Origin: Acanthamoeba castellanii str. Neff
Taxonomy: Eukaryota; Discosea; Longamoebia; Acanthamoebidae
Direction of reading: 5' to 3'
Assembly (NCBI RefSeq): GCF_000313135.1
Contig: NW_004457598.1
Location: 22,604 to 86,603, forward strand
Length of the DNA stretch: 64,000 nt
Shown here: piece by piece, positions 21,488-33,600 of the stretch
Numbering within the stretch: position 1 is the first letter of the stretch
Layout of the letters: every line of letters begins with the position of its first letter
Translations under genes and position numbers: made by a program
Notes under the pieces: model-generated
Told to the model about the DNA's origin: nothing
The model's database searches: none
Seen by the model: the letters and a program-made list of their open reading frames with translations, nothing else

Positions 21488-22184
21488 GGAATTGGAGTGC
21501 AAGGATTGAAGTTCAAAAGTAAAAAGGGCACAAGCCTTCAAGAAAACGCACCAGGTTCATCTTGCATGTTGTGGATATCTTTTTGAGTGTTATTTTTTGT
21601 TATTTTTTTTGTCTTATTTTTTTTTTGGCCTGTGGTTGGCTGTGTGAGCCAAATTAAGACAACCCACAGACCGCCACCTTAATTTTTTTTTTCAGACTCA
21701 GAGACTCTGGACTTGGTCTGCTGTTTAGCCTTTGGCTGCATTGGAAAGTTAAGCACCCAGGACACACTCAAGTTGTGGGTGAACAAGGATCTTTGTGTGT
21801 TCTTACCCACAGAGAGCGCAGCTCTCACTGCTTCCACCTGTTACTTGGCAAATGCGAGAACAGAAAATCGCTAAATGAATTAGTTCTCTCTTAGGTTTTT
21901 ATTGCCAACCAGAGAGAGTGGACAACTAAAAATAGTGACCAATGTCTGCAGGCTGCACGAGGTGCCAGTAGTTTTTCAAAAAACAAGGGTTGACCGAATG
22001 GCAAATCAAACGAGTTTGCTGCGGCGAAAAGCGCTTCTTGTTGCCTTCACCTCCTTGACCCCACTCCCACCATCTTCTGCCGCGCCCCGATCAACGGTTT
22101 CGTTACTCGCACCTTGAATAGAACTTCATCAATCGACGAAAGAGCGAACTAAGCTTCGACTCACAGAAAATATAAAGAAGAACG
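21488..22184. other. Intergenic region between Costars-LIM and Ras genes
   Basis: 697 bases between divergent genes, visibly AT- and T-run-rich compared with exons (T-runs near 21590-21640 and 21680-21692). No gene, tRNA or repeat recognised. The region immediately before 22185 (ATATAAAGAAG) is an A-rich leader for Ras. Confidence 0.5.
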
Positions 22185-23562
22185 ATGGCCATGTACAAGA
22201 TTGTAGTTCTGGGCGAAGGCGGTATGGATATACCCCTCCACCCTTCATCCATCTCCACCCACTGTTTTCCTTCGTCTTCATTCTTTCAGTCGTTTCTTTG
22301 TTGCCGTTGCCACCAGGCCTATTTTTATTTTCGCTTATTTTTGCCCCCCCTCCAACATCATCTTCGCTTCTTCTGCTCCCCCCCAAATCCCTTTTCGTTT
22401 CGCTCTTTCAGTTCCCCCAAGTTCATCTCCGTGAGTCTAAGTGCCCCCCCCCCGCCGAGAAAACGAAGCCTAACTCCAAACGCGTTTCGTTTTCATCTTT
22501 TTTCTTTTTCTTCTTTGGTTTTGCATTTTGTGATGGCTGCAGGCGTGGGCAAGAGCGCGTTGACGATTCAGTTCACGCAGAACTACTTCGTGAAGGAGTA
22601 CGACCCCACCATCGAGAACTCCTACCGCAAGCAGGTCACCATCTCCGACGAGGTCCACATGCTCGTACGCCCTCCTCTCCACCGCCGCTCTTCGTCTTCT
22701 TTCTTCTCTTCGTCTTCTCTCTTTTGAACGTGCGCCGCTCACACTGCTGTGCCTTGGCGTGGGTGCGTGTGGTGGTTGTGTGAGTGCAGGACATTCTGGA
22801 CACGGCCGGTCAGGAGGAGTACAGCGTGATGCGGGACCAGTACATCCGATCAGGCGGTGGCTTCATCTGCTGCTACTCGGTCGCCTCCAAAGAGGCACAG
22901 ACCCGATCCACGCTTCCGCCCAGCCCGCGTGTGGCACTTGTCACTGACCGCCGCGCGTGTCGTGTCGTGTCGTGTTGTGTGCGTGTCGTGTCGTGTTGCG
23001 TGTTGTGTTGCGTGTTGTGTTGCAGTCATTTGAGGCGATGCACGACTATCGCGAGCAGATCCTGCGCGTGAAGGACTCTGACACGTATCCGATGATCCTG
23101 GTGGGCAACAAGTGCGATCTGCCGGACGACCTGCGCCGAGTGAACACCTCCGACGGCAAGGAGCTCGCCAAGAAGTTCAACTGCCACTTCTTCGAGACGT
23201 CCGGTTCGTTGTCCCTGTTTCTGTTTCCTTCCTACGATGTGTGCGTGTGCGTCGTGCGTGTGCCCTGACAAAGTTTGAAAAACGACACACACACAACGCA
23301 CACAGCCAAGACGCGACTCAATGTTGAGGAGTGCTTCGAGCAGCTCGTCAAGGAGATGAAGTCCTGGCGGGAGAAGAAGAACAACAACACCTCCAGCGTA
23401 CGTCGTGTCTCGACCCTCATTCCTTCATTCTTCTGGGCCGCCGGCGCTCACAGTATTTTGGTGGTGCAGGGCGGCATGGCGGCGTCGCCCAGCAGCGGCA
23501 AGAAGTCGTGGGGACAGAAGCTCAACAAGATGATGGAGGGCAAGAGCTGTGTGCTTCAATGA
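22185..23562 (+). CDS. Ras-family GTPase
   Basis: Exons: 22185-22221, 22543-22664, 22790-22894, 23026-23203, 23306-23397, 23470-23562. Motifs: [20 protein letters not shown] (Ras effector loop), [29 protein letters not shown], and the CAAX box SCVLQ; Gln last favours farnesylation. P-loop residues at positions equivalent to human 12/13 are Gly-Gly, so no activating substitution; switch II Gln is present. Membrane-bound growth/macropinocytosis signalling is inferred. The intron 22895-23025 has a GC donor (GAG|GCACAG); the nearest GT would lose VASKE. Its 3' half is a GTGTC-type repeat. It could be activated by the RasGEF at 48.7-53.7 kb, but nothing proves this. Confidence 0.92.
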
Positions 23563-24168
23563 AGACTACACGTGTGCAAGGAAGTGGGGTAAGAAGGACA
23601 ATCAGCAACAACAGTGAGTGTATTATATTCTAGAGATTTTGTGACTTCTTTCTTTTGATTCATTCTACACCCCACAACCTGTCAATGCTTCATCACATCT
23701 TGTTCTTGTCTTCTTTCAAACTCAAATCACCATCGGAGTTATAAACAGATGCGCCACCTTAAATGAGGCATCAATTTGGAGCGGACACCCTCACGAGGGG
23801 GCACATCCGCAGAAAGTTTGTGGGATTCAAAACGGAGCCAATCAGCTTACCATCAACACGGCCCAACGGCAGCAGCAACAGGAGTGGTGAGGGTGGAAGA
23901 CACGCGGGGCGTCACACGCGCACGCACGCGGCCTCTCCCGCCAAAGACCTAATTTTTTATGGACCACTACCTCCCCAGCACCACCTGCACCGATCGCCAC
24001 CTCCTTCACCTCTCCACCTCGACCTCTCGCATTTGACCCGAACTTGAGCGCCTCCAGCATCACTTCTTGTACGCCCTCTTCGCTCTTGTTCTCTCGTTCT
24101 TTTTCTTCTTCCTCGCTTTAGTTCTTTCTTCGCTTTTTTTTGTTAGTCTTGAGTTGACCCGTCATCGA
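23563..24168. other. Intergenic region between Ras and hybrid histidine kinase
   Basis: 606 bases in tandem orientation. The last 100 bases are T/C-rich and end in GATGCAG next to the kinase ATG. That leaves open a 5' exon splicing to 24178, but no upstream ATG exon stayed open. Confidence 0.45.
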
Positions 24169-27100
24169 ATGATGCAGGACCCAAGTACATCACGTCGCCC
24201 AACGAACTTCGCGTTGTGGTTCGATCAGATGAGGTCTCCTTCCCGCACCACTTCTGCCTCCGCTGGCACGACCCCAAAGTCGCCCTCCATGTCTCGTTCA
24301 CAACCACCACCATCACCTTCACCTTCATCGTCATCATCGTCACCATTGCCACCGCTATCTCCATCATCGCCTCCTGCGTCTACGCACCCACCGCCAAACC
24401 CTGCGCCGTCGGCCTCGGCCTTCGTGTGCCTGTTGCCCGAACACGTGCGCAAGGTGGAGGACGAAGACGAACGACGCAAGCGGCTCCTCTGCATCCTCGT
24501 CCTGCTCCCCTTCATCCTCCTCTGCCTCCTCTCCTCCTTCTTCCTCCCCTCCACCATCAACCCACCACCACCCACCAACCCATCAACATTCCACACCACG
24601 CCAACATTCCAGACCGCTACATTTTCATTCTTTGAATTCCTGAGCTGGGCCTCACTCGTCGTAGTGTGCGGGCTGCTGGGCCTGGTCGCGCTCCGCCGCG
24701 GCGCCCACTACGCCACCACCCTCGGCCTCGCCCTGTGGTCCAACTTCGCCGTTCTCTCCCTCTGCTTCCACTACGGCTTCGTCCCCGAACTCTTCTGCGT
24801 GCTGGCCGCCCTCCCGCCACTCCTCTTCTTCGTGTTCGGCCGCTTCGCCGGCGCCTGCGCGCTGGCCACGGTGCTGCTCGAGGGCGCCCTCTTCCCGCAC
24901 GTCGCGTCGCTGATCGCAGGCCTGACTGCTGCGTCGTCTGCGTCGGCGGCGGCCACGATCGGCCACGAGTCGCGGCCGCCGGGCCTGCAGATGTCGCCGC
25001 AGGGGTCGCTGGCGGTGGGGCTGGCGGTGGCCTACGTGGTGGGTCTGACGGCCTGGCTGCAGGACGGGTCGCGGGCGGCCTATCGGGACAAAATGCGGGC
25101 CATTGTGCTCCAATCGGAAGCCGCCAACCGCGAGCTGCAACAGGCCACCGCCGCCAAGTCCAACTTTCTTGCCAACATGAGCCACGGTACCCCCCTCCGC
25201 TCCACAGGCCTTTCCCCTGTTCTCTAACCGCACACGCGCGTCGCACACACCGCACACGCACACGCATACCGCACGCACCGCACACGCACAGAGCTGCGAA
25301 CGCCGTTGCATGGGATCACGGCGATGGCGCGGGAGCTGCTGGAGACGCTGTCGCCGCGCAACCCGGCGCGGGAGTGCGTGGAGATCATCTCGGACAGCAG
25401 CGAGCACATGCTGGGCCTGGTGAGCGACATCCTCGACTTTGAGCGGATCGAGAACAACCGGCTCGACCTGGAGTCGATCCCGTTCTCCATCCTCTACGAG
25501 GCCGACAAGGCCATCACCATCCTCAGCGTCGCCGCCAAGCGCAAGGGCATCAACGTCGACAAGGTACGCACAGCACACACCGCACACACCACACACACCG
25601 CACACGCACATGCATGACCGCACACACTGACGAATGTCATCAGGACTATCGAGTGGCGCTGCCGATGCACGTGGGCGATCCGCTGCGGTTCAGGCAGATC
25701 CTGTTTAATCTTGGTGCGCCACACACGACACGACCAACGACACGACACGACACGACACGACACGACACGACACGACACGACACGACACGACACGACACGA
25801 CACGACACGACACACGCACAACACACGACTAATGACAATTTTAGTGAGCAACGCGATCAAGTTCACGCCGGAGGGCGGCCGGGTGACGGTGCGGATCGTT
25901 AACGACGAGAAGGAGGAGGAGCTCATCACCGTCGAGGTCAAGGACACCGGCATCGGCATCGCCGAGGAGCACAAGTCGCACCTCTTCAGCGTACGCCTCA
26001 TCGCACACACGACCGCACACGCACACGCACACACCGCACACGCACACACCGCACACAGTGCTGACCGTGTGCCACGGCACGCGCAGTGTTTCTCGCAGGT
26101 GGACAGTTCGATCAGGCGGCGCTACGGCGGGAGCGGCCTCGGGCTGGCCATCAGCAAGCGGCTGTGCGAGGCCATGGACGGCGACATCGGCTACCAGTCC
26201 ACCTTCGGCCAGGGCTCCACCTTCTTCTTCTCCGTGCGCCTCCCGGTCTTCGCCCCGCCGCCGGGCGTCGACGACTACTGCGAGTGGGCACCCTTTAACG
26301 CCTCGAGTTCGATTCCCGTCGCACGCTCGTCGTCAGGCAAGTCGTCGACGACGGCTAAGACGATGATGAACCGCAAGAAGACCTTCTCGTCGTCGATGCT
26401 GCCGACGCTCTGCTTCCCGCTGTCGCCCACACCGTCGTCGTCGTCGCTGGCAACTGCGTCGTCGTCGCGCGTCATACCCAAGTCGCCGTCGGCCTCGTCG
26501 ATCGTCACCATGGACTCACATTCTTCCCCCCTCGCCGCCCCAGTCACCCGGGCGCGGCGGCGGCGGCGGCGGCAGCGCGTCGTCGTCGGCCAGCCACTTT
26601 TCGGTGTCGTCCCTCTCCGCCTCGCTGCTGACCTCGCTCTCGTCGCCCTTCTCGTCGCCGTCGCCCTCCTTCTCCAACCTCGGCTCCTTCTCGTCGTCGC
26701 CGTCGCCGTCGGCCTCCTTCACCTCGTTCGGCTCCATCTCGTCCCTGTCCAACTCCACCTCGCTCTCGGCGATCGTGTCGAGCCCGCGCATGCTGCTCGA
26801 GGGCGCGCGCATCCTGCTCGTGGAGGACAACGAGGTCAACCAGAAGGTGGCCAAGCGCATGCTCCACTGCCTCGGCTGCCAGGTCACGGTGGCGGGCAAC
26901 GGCGAGGTGTGCCTGGCCGTGCTCGACGAAGCCACCGAGCCCTTCGACGTCATTCTCATGGACTGCCAGGTACATATATACAACCGCACACGCACATCGC
27001 ACACACCGCACACGCCATCGCACGCACCACACGCGACTCACACCGCGCTCGCTCAGATGCCGATCTTGGACGGGTTCCACGCGACGCTGAAGATTCGGGA

Positions 27101-27299
27101 GAAGGAGAAGGTGACGGGCATCCCGCGCACGCCCGTGGTGGCCCTCACCGCGTCGGCCACCAAGGAGTACCAGCAGAAGTGCTTCTCCGTCGGCATGGAC
27201 GACTTCCTCTCGAAGCCCTTCACCAAGACCATGCTCGCCCGCATCCTCAAGCGCTGGATCGGCACCCGCGGCGTCACCCCCGTCACCACGCAGGACTGA
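24169..27299 (+). CDS. Membrane hybrid histidine kinase with receiver domain
   Basis: Exons: 24169-25186, 25292-25563, 25644-25713, 25845-25990, 26087-about 26470, 26544-26969, 27057-27299. Ser/Pro-rich N-terminus (about 110 residues), several hydrophobic segments between about residues 110 and 310 (KRLLCILVLLPFILLCLLSSFFL first), then a phosphorelay kinase: H-box NMSHELRTPLHGI (split by an intron after the His), N-box VSNAIKFTPEG, G1 DTGIGI, FSQVDSS, G2 GSGLGLAIS. A Ser-rich linker of about 130 residues is followed by a receiver: ILLVEDN, MDCQMP (phospho-acceptor Asp), ALTASA, LSKPF. It senses an unknown cue. The intron around 26471-26543 is inferred because the receiver is in another frame; donor choice is uncertain. 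Confidence 0.85.
25728..25815 (+). repeat. Intronic CACGA/GACAC pentamer array
   Basis: About sixteen perfect CACGA units fill intron 25714-25844 of the histidine kinase; here the transcript carries GACAC, the opposite polarity to the C9orf85-like and IST1 introns. Confidence 0.9.
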
Positions 27300-27607
27300 A
27301 CTCGTTCGAACCACGCACAACACACAACAACGACTAGGATGACATGCCACACAGTTTTGTAAATACAACATAAAGAAGTGTACACACCACACCGCACATG
27401 ACACGCACACGCACACGCACACGCACACGCACGACCAACGACACGACACACGCCAAACGTTTTACAAAAAGTGTAGTATACTCTATTATGGCAACAATAA
27501 TTTGACCCCAAACTTGAAGCGGCTAAGCTCGAGAAGAAGATCTTTCGTAGCCACTTGCTTGCGCTTATAAAACGGCGGCGGCGGTGGGTGAGGAGCGTTG
27601 AGCTGAC
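27300..27607. other. Convergent intergenic region with CA repeats
   Basis: 308 bases between the converging 3' ends of the histidine kinase and the gelsolin-like gene. Contains an AATAAA-like ACATAAAG near 27368 for the plus gene and CGCACA repeats at 27378-27450. Confidence 0.5.
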
Positions 27608-28351
27608 TTAGGTGTGGTACATCTTGAAATATTTTGACTCCTTGTGGACCTTCTCCATGAGGTACTCGGCTGCTGTCTTTCCCACCGCCTGCACCCACCG
27701 CACACCACACCTGTCAGTCACCGCACGACACGACACACATGACACACCACGCACCGCACACGCACACACGCAGCGCACAAACGAGGGGGGGAGCGGAACC
27801 TTGGGCTTCTCTTCGATCTCACCGGCGTCGAATTCGCCGTAGACGATTTCCTCGTCTTCCTCCTCCGCAGGCTCATCGCTCTCGCTGCTCTCCTCCTCGC
27901 TGTTGTTGTTGTCCTCCTCGCCCTCGCCCTCGTCCCTCTCGCCCACCTGATCGAACGTGATCTCCTCCTCTTCCTCCTCCTCCTCGTCATAGTACTCTCC
28001 CTCTTCGCCATCTGCGCCATTGCACGCCCCCCCCCAAGCGTCAGTCAATGCCGCGTGTGTCGTGAGGCGTGTGTTGTGTGTAGCGTGGCGCGTGTCGTGT
28101 GTGGCGTGTCGTACCATCTTCTTCGTCGGAGAATTCGCCCTCGTTCAATATCAACTCCGGGATCTCCTTCCTGATCCATTCGATCCAATCGATCTTGCGG
28201 AGCGGCTCCTTGGTCTTGGCCTGCGCCAGCCGCAGCTCCTTCTCCTTCGCCTTCTCCTGCTCCTTCTTCTTATAGACCTGCGCCACACAACAATCGTAAG
28301 CTTCGCACACGCATACCACACACGCATACCGCACGCGCCGCACACGCATAC

Positions 28352-28383
<32 letters not shown>

Positions 28384-29801
28384 CACACACCGCACACAGC
28401 AGACAACGCAGGAGACGAACCTGGAACATGAGATCGGCGTAGCGATCGTCGCGGCCGATGGCGGGATCGATGAACGGGGGCTTGGTGACCCAGGTGTGGA
28501 AGTGGCGGGTGAACTCGACCTGCTCCTCGCCGTCCTCGGTGGCGATGAGGGGCACGTAGATCTTGCGCCGCGTGGCCATCTCGCGCACGTAGCGGTTGGC
28601 AAACTCGAGCACCTGCTTGTACTGCGACTCCGACGCCGACTTGCCCAGCCACACGTAGACCTCGTGGTACGTGTCCAGCAGGTACACGTTGGCCAGGTTC
28701 AGGTCCGTCTGGAAGAACTCGTACACCTCGCTCACCTCCAGACGACCTGTTGTGACCACGTCAGTTGTCGTGCGTGTGCGGTGTGAGTGCGTGTGTGCGG
28801 TGTGCGTGCGGTGTGGCAGCGTACCGGTTTGGTTGGAGAAGCAGAAGAGGCGGGCCTTCTCGCGGTACTTCTGGAGGAACTGCTGGTTGCACACGTAGTC
28901 GGACCAGCCGCCGAGCAGGTTCCAGAAGGCGGGCACCTCCTCGCCCTCGTCGAACACCTCGAGCGTGCGCTTGCCCTGCAGCAGGTCCGGCACCTTGAGA
29001 ATGGCCGTCGAGTCCTCGAATCCCGTTCCCTTACCATACCTGCGCGCCTCACGTAAGTACCGTGTGTCGTGTCGTGTCGTGTCGTGTCGTGTCGTGTCGT
29101 GTCGTGTCGTGTCGTGTCGTGTGTCGTGTCGTGTCGTGTCGTGTCGTGTCGTGTGTGTGTGTGTGTCGTGAACGCGTACCAAAGGTAGAGGTAGTCTTGC
29201 GTGAGGAGGACGAAGGCGTCCTTCGAGTTGAGGGACGACACGACGGCCTTCACCTGCACGGTGTGCGTGATCTCCTCCGTCGTGCGGCGGATGTGGTACA
29301 GCGCCTTCGGCTTGGGCCTAATGGACCAGCAATTAAGTGTTAACGTCAAGCGCGTTGTGTGCGGTGCGTGCGGTGCGTGTGCCGTGCCGCGTGTGGTACG
29401 CACTTGGTGAGCCTCTTCTTGCGGTGGCCCTTGTGGATGATGATGTGGCCGTTGAAGAGCTTCATGAAGTGGGGTGGCTCCTTGTGCTCCATGATGCGGA
29501 TCTTCACCGGCGGTCGGCCGCCGTAGTTGAGAATCTTCTTCTCCAGCACGGGGTAGAAACCGAACAGGAACGCGGGCCACCTTTCGGTCGCACACAGAGC
29601 GTTAGTGCACTCGAGCGTTGATGCAACTTAAGAGACCACGGTAGGCGTGATGTGTACCATCGGTTGGAGGACGATCGGCCCTCCCAGAAGTAGCAGAGGT
29701 AGGCCTGCTTCATGTTGTCGTTGGGGTTGTAGAACGTGTACAGCACCAGATAGCAATCTGCGCGCGACACACACACACACACACACACACACGCACGCGC
29801 G

Positions 29802-29834
<33 letters not shown>

Positions 29835-30565
29835 CGATTCATTACTATCAGTGCGTGTTCTTTCGCCGCACGCACAGACACACATGTGGCGCAAGGTGCC
29901 GCGGGCGCGCGTACCGCCAGAGTAGAAGTGTCCTCGCTCCTCGGCGGGGAGCTTGGTGAAGGTGGGCTTGCCGTCTTCGATGGCCCACACCTCGACGCTG
30001 CCGCCGCCCTCGTCCACGAACGGCTCCTGTGGTGGCTTCCTCAAGTTCACCACGTTGTCTGCACCCACCCAACCGACCACCCAACCAACCAACCGAGCGA
30101 TCATATAACATTAACAACTCAGCTTTGTCACATTGCAGTGCTGTGAGTGGTGGTGGTGAAGTCGCGGCCACGTACCGATGGAGATCTTGGGCCAGGGCTC
30201 GGAGGGCGCGATGCGGTAGTGGGACATCTGCGCGGTGGCGTAGTTGGAGGGGAGCGGCGCGAAGAGCTCGGCGCACCAGTCGGGGAACTTGGCGATGAAC
30301 GCCGACGGCTCAAAGTTCTGCGTTGTGCAGCACACAACGAGCTCAGCGCACGCGCGCGAGGGGGAGGCCGTGCGGTAGGTGGGGGGATCCATGGGAGGGT
30401 GGTCGGTACCTCGTAGATGATGTTGATGGGCGTCCACGAGGGGCGGCCCTCCTTGTTGACTTCATCCCTAAAGCGGCGAGCCGCGGCCTTCGCGATCTGT
30501 CGCTGGAGGAGGGACGACCCATGACCGATCCACACGAACAGCTCCCTGCGCATGTCGTGTGTGTG

Positions 30566-30606
<41 letters not shown>

Positions 30607-33600
30607 CGTTGTGTGTGTGTGCGTTATGTGTGTGTCGATGTCAGCGAATTCTTGTGAGAAAAGTTCTTCACACTCGCACGTACGTGAAGGCGTCCATGAT
30701 GACCGCTGCCGAAGGGTGGAGCATGCTCCTGGACAGGGGGCCAGTCTCGCCGCCCTTCCTGATCACCGCAAGCCTCGGCCGACCCGTCTCTCTGCACCCC
30801 CCCCCGCACGTGACACTCTCCGCGTAAGCCGGCCATGCACGCCGGCCGCAAGCGCTGGTGTGGAGGGGGGGTCAAGTGTACGGGTCGACGGCGGTCTTGC
30901 ACAGGAGGATGTCGTCGACAACCTCGGGTCCCCTCTCGGGCACGGGTCCCTCCAAGGGCTCCCGCATGTAGTCCCAGAAATTGCGCCACTCGGAGCCGTC
31001 CTCCTCGCGCCCGGCGTCCTCGAACCCTTCCTCCAGCACGCGGATCTTGCTGCCGCAGCCTGCAACGATCATTTGGGAGGCGGCATGAGACACGGCACGG
31101 CGGTGGCAACAGTGGTGTGGCGACGGTGGTGTGGCGACGGTGGTGGTGGGGTGGTGGTGGTTGGGGGAGAGCACGTACTCCTCTCGTATCTGTTGATGCG
31201 GGTGCAGATCTCGTGGCCCTTGAACTGCAGAGCGCGCTCCGATCGAGAACCTGTCAACATTACGCCCCCCCCCAAATTGGGTTAGGGTCGAATACAGAGT
31301 GTGCGGGGGGGGAGGCCAAGGGGTGGTAACGTACCGTTCCACTGGAAAATGTAGCCGTCGGTGCCGCCGTCCAAGACGAAGACGTCGGTCGAGTTGAGCG
31401 ACAGGGCGGAGAGGCGGACCTGGCGCATGGAGAAGTAGCGTTGGCGACGCTTGCCCACCACTGCGGCGTTGCTGCTGCTGCTGGACGGCGGGGCGTCGCC
31501 CGACGGCTCGGGCACCGGCGCAAAGGCGAGGCGGTAGAAGCGGGGCTCCTGTGAGAAGGGCAGGGTGGGCTTGAACGCCGACTCGGTGCCGCCGTCGTCC
31601 TGGTAGTCGATCTGCCAGCCAAACAGCTCCATGAAGTCGTCCGACTCGTCGTACTGCGACTCGCGCACGATCATCGCCTTGCTGTTGAGGAAGATGTTCA
31701 GCTCACGCGACCGGAAGGCCGCCGCGCCCTGCTTGTCCACCGTGGACTGTATATCACAGAAAACACAACAAGTTCGACAGCGAGCGCGTCGTCAGTCAGG
31801 CGTGCGTGTGCGGTGGTGCGTGTGCGGTGCGTGTGCTAAGACTCGGCCAGCGGCGAGTACCTTGGCGCCCATCCAGGTGAAGATGGTGAACTTCTTGGCC
31901 TTCTCCATCGACGTGATGTGGAGGATGACGTAACAGTCCTCGGAAAAGAACCTGGCGGGTCGTGGCGGCTTGCACTTGAGGTCGGGGTAGTCGTCGTCGT
32001 CAATCTCCAACGGAATGAAGTACTCCACGCGCCAGATGTAGAGTCCGGGATCCTCCGACGCGCACTCGCCAAAGAGCTCGTCGTACGCCGCGTCCTTGGC
32101 TGCAACGTGTGCGTGTTGTGTGTGTGTGTGTGTGTGTNNNNNNNNNNNNNNNNNNNNNNNGTGTTGTGTGTGTGTGTGTGTGTGTCGTTGTGAAGGCGAA
32201 GTGAGTACAGTTGAAGCTCTGAAAAGAGAGGCAGGATGGGATTACCGATGTTGGGATTGGCCGTGAGGAACATGTCGACGGCGTACTTCTTGGCGCGCGT
32301 GTCCTCGTGCTTCTTCTTGGCGTCGGAGTCGTCCTCGTCGCCGGTGAAATCGCGCAGGTAGGACGGGAGGGCGACCTCCTTCTTGCCGGGCTCCGGCCCG
32401 CCCTTGGCCTCGGCGCCGCGTGCGGTGCCGGCCGTCAGCTTCAGGGCCGACACGATGGCCGCGCCCTGGTTCTCGAGCTTCTCGACGCCGGCGGCGTCGT
32501 AGCCGTCGCGCACCTTCTTGTGGCCGGGCCGGGAGACGGCGGGCAGCGACGCGATGAAGTCGTCCCACTTGAGCGACAGCTGGGTCTCCAGCGAGTCGAC
32601 CTTGGCCTTGACGACGCCCTCGTCGCGCGCCTTGGCAAAGTTGATGGTGGAGAACCAGAACCGGTCGGCCTTCATCGACTGCAGCTGACCGCGGCGGCTC
32701 GCTGGGACCTCGCGGATAGTGCCGCGGGCGTCCCTTCCCCAGCCCGTCTGTAGTTGATGTGTGGTGTGGTGTGATGGTGCGATTAGAAGGGTTTCATCAT
32801 CGTCAGAAGCAAAACGAAGGCAGAATCGAGGTTTACCTGGCGCGTGAGGAGGGAGTTGGGGTTGGCCTTGGGCCTGTCAAAGTCGAGCAGGGCGCGGGCG
32901 AATCCCTTGGCGTCCTTGCTCACGTCCTTCTTGGCGTCGCCGTTGGTGGCCGGCACCGCGACGGGAGCAGCCGCAGGGGTAGCCCTGTGAAAGGCACTCG
33001 GGTGAGGTGGTGTGGTGTGGTGTGGAAGCGGAGGGCGGTGCGGGTCAAATCGTACGTCGCCTGCTGGTAGCGAGGGCCGTTCGTGGGGAATGGATTGAAG
33101 CCGGGAATGAACGTCGGACCCTTCCGCTTGATGTTGGGTACGCTCATCTGGACCAGTCGAGAAAGAAAGAAAAGAACGAAAGCGACGTCAGCCCCAGTTT
33201 CGCGCTTGAGGGTTGGGGCGGTTGTTTGTTACCTGGATGAGATGGGTGCCCAGCATACGCGACTTCTCCTCGGCGCTCCTGGTGATCTTGGGGGCGCCAC
33301 TACCACCAGCGGCGCCGCTGCCGCTGCCGCCCTGGCCGGGCACCATGGCGCTGGAGAGGGCCGAGTCGAGCAGGGACGGACGGGTGGAGGGACCCTTGCC
33401 GCGCGAACGACCCACGGTGGGCGGCTTCTTGACGACGGTGGTCGAGGCGCCACCGCTCGCCGCAGCGTTCGGCGCGGCCTTTTTGATAATCTGCTGGGAT
33501 CCCTGTTTGCGCGGCTGTATGTATCAAATATATGGATATACATGGAAAAACATTCGAATACACACATAAAGATAAAGAAAGAATATAAAAATATAACAGT

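Noticed and set aside
24067..24168. Hydrophobic upstream extension of the histidine kinase
   Set aside because: Has no ATG; it would require a non-standard start and is a T-rich leader or intron.
25728..29165. CRISPR-like direct repeats
   Set aside because: The repeats are perfect head-to-tail pentamers with no unique spacers, in eukaryotic introns.
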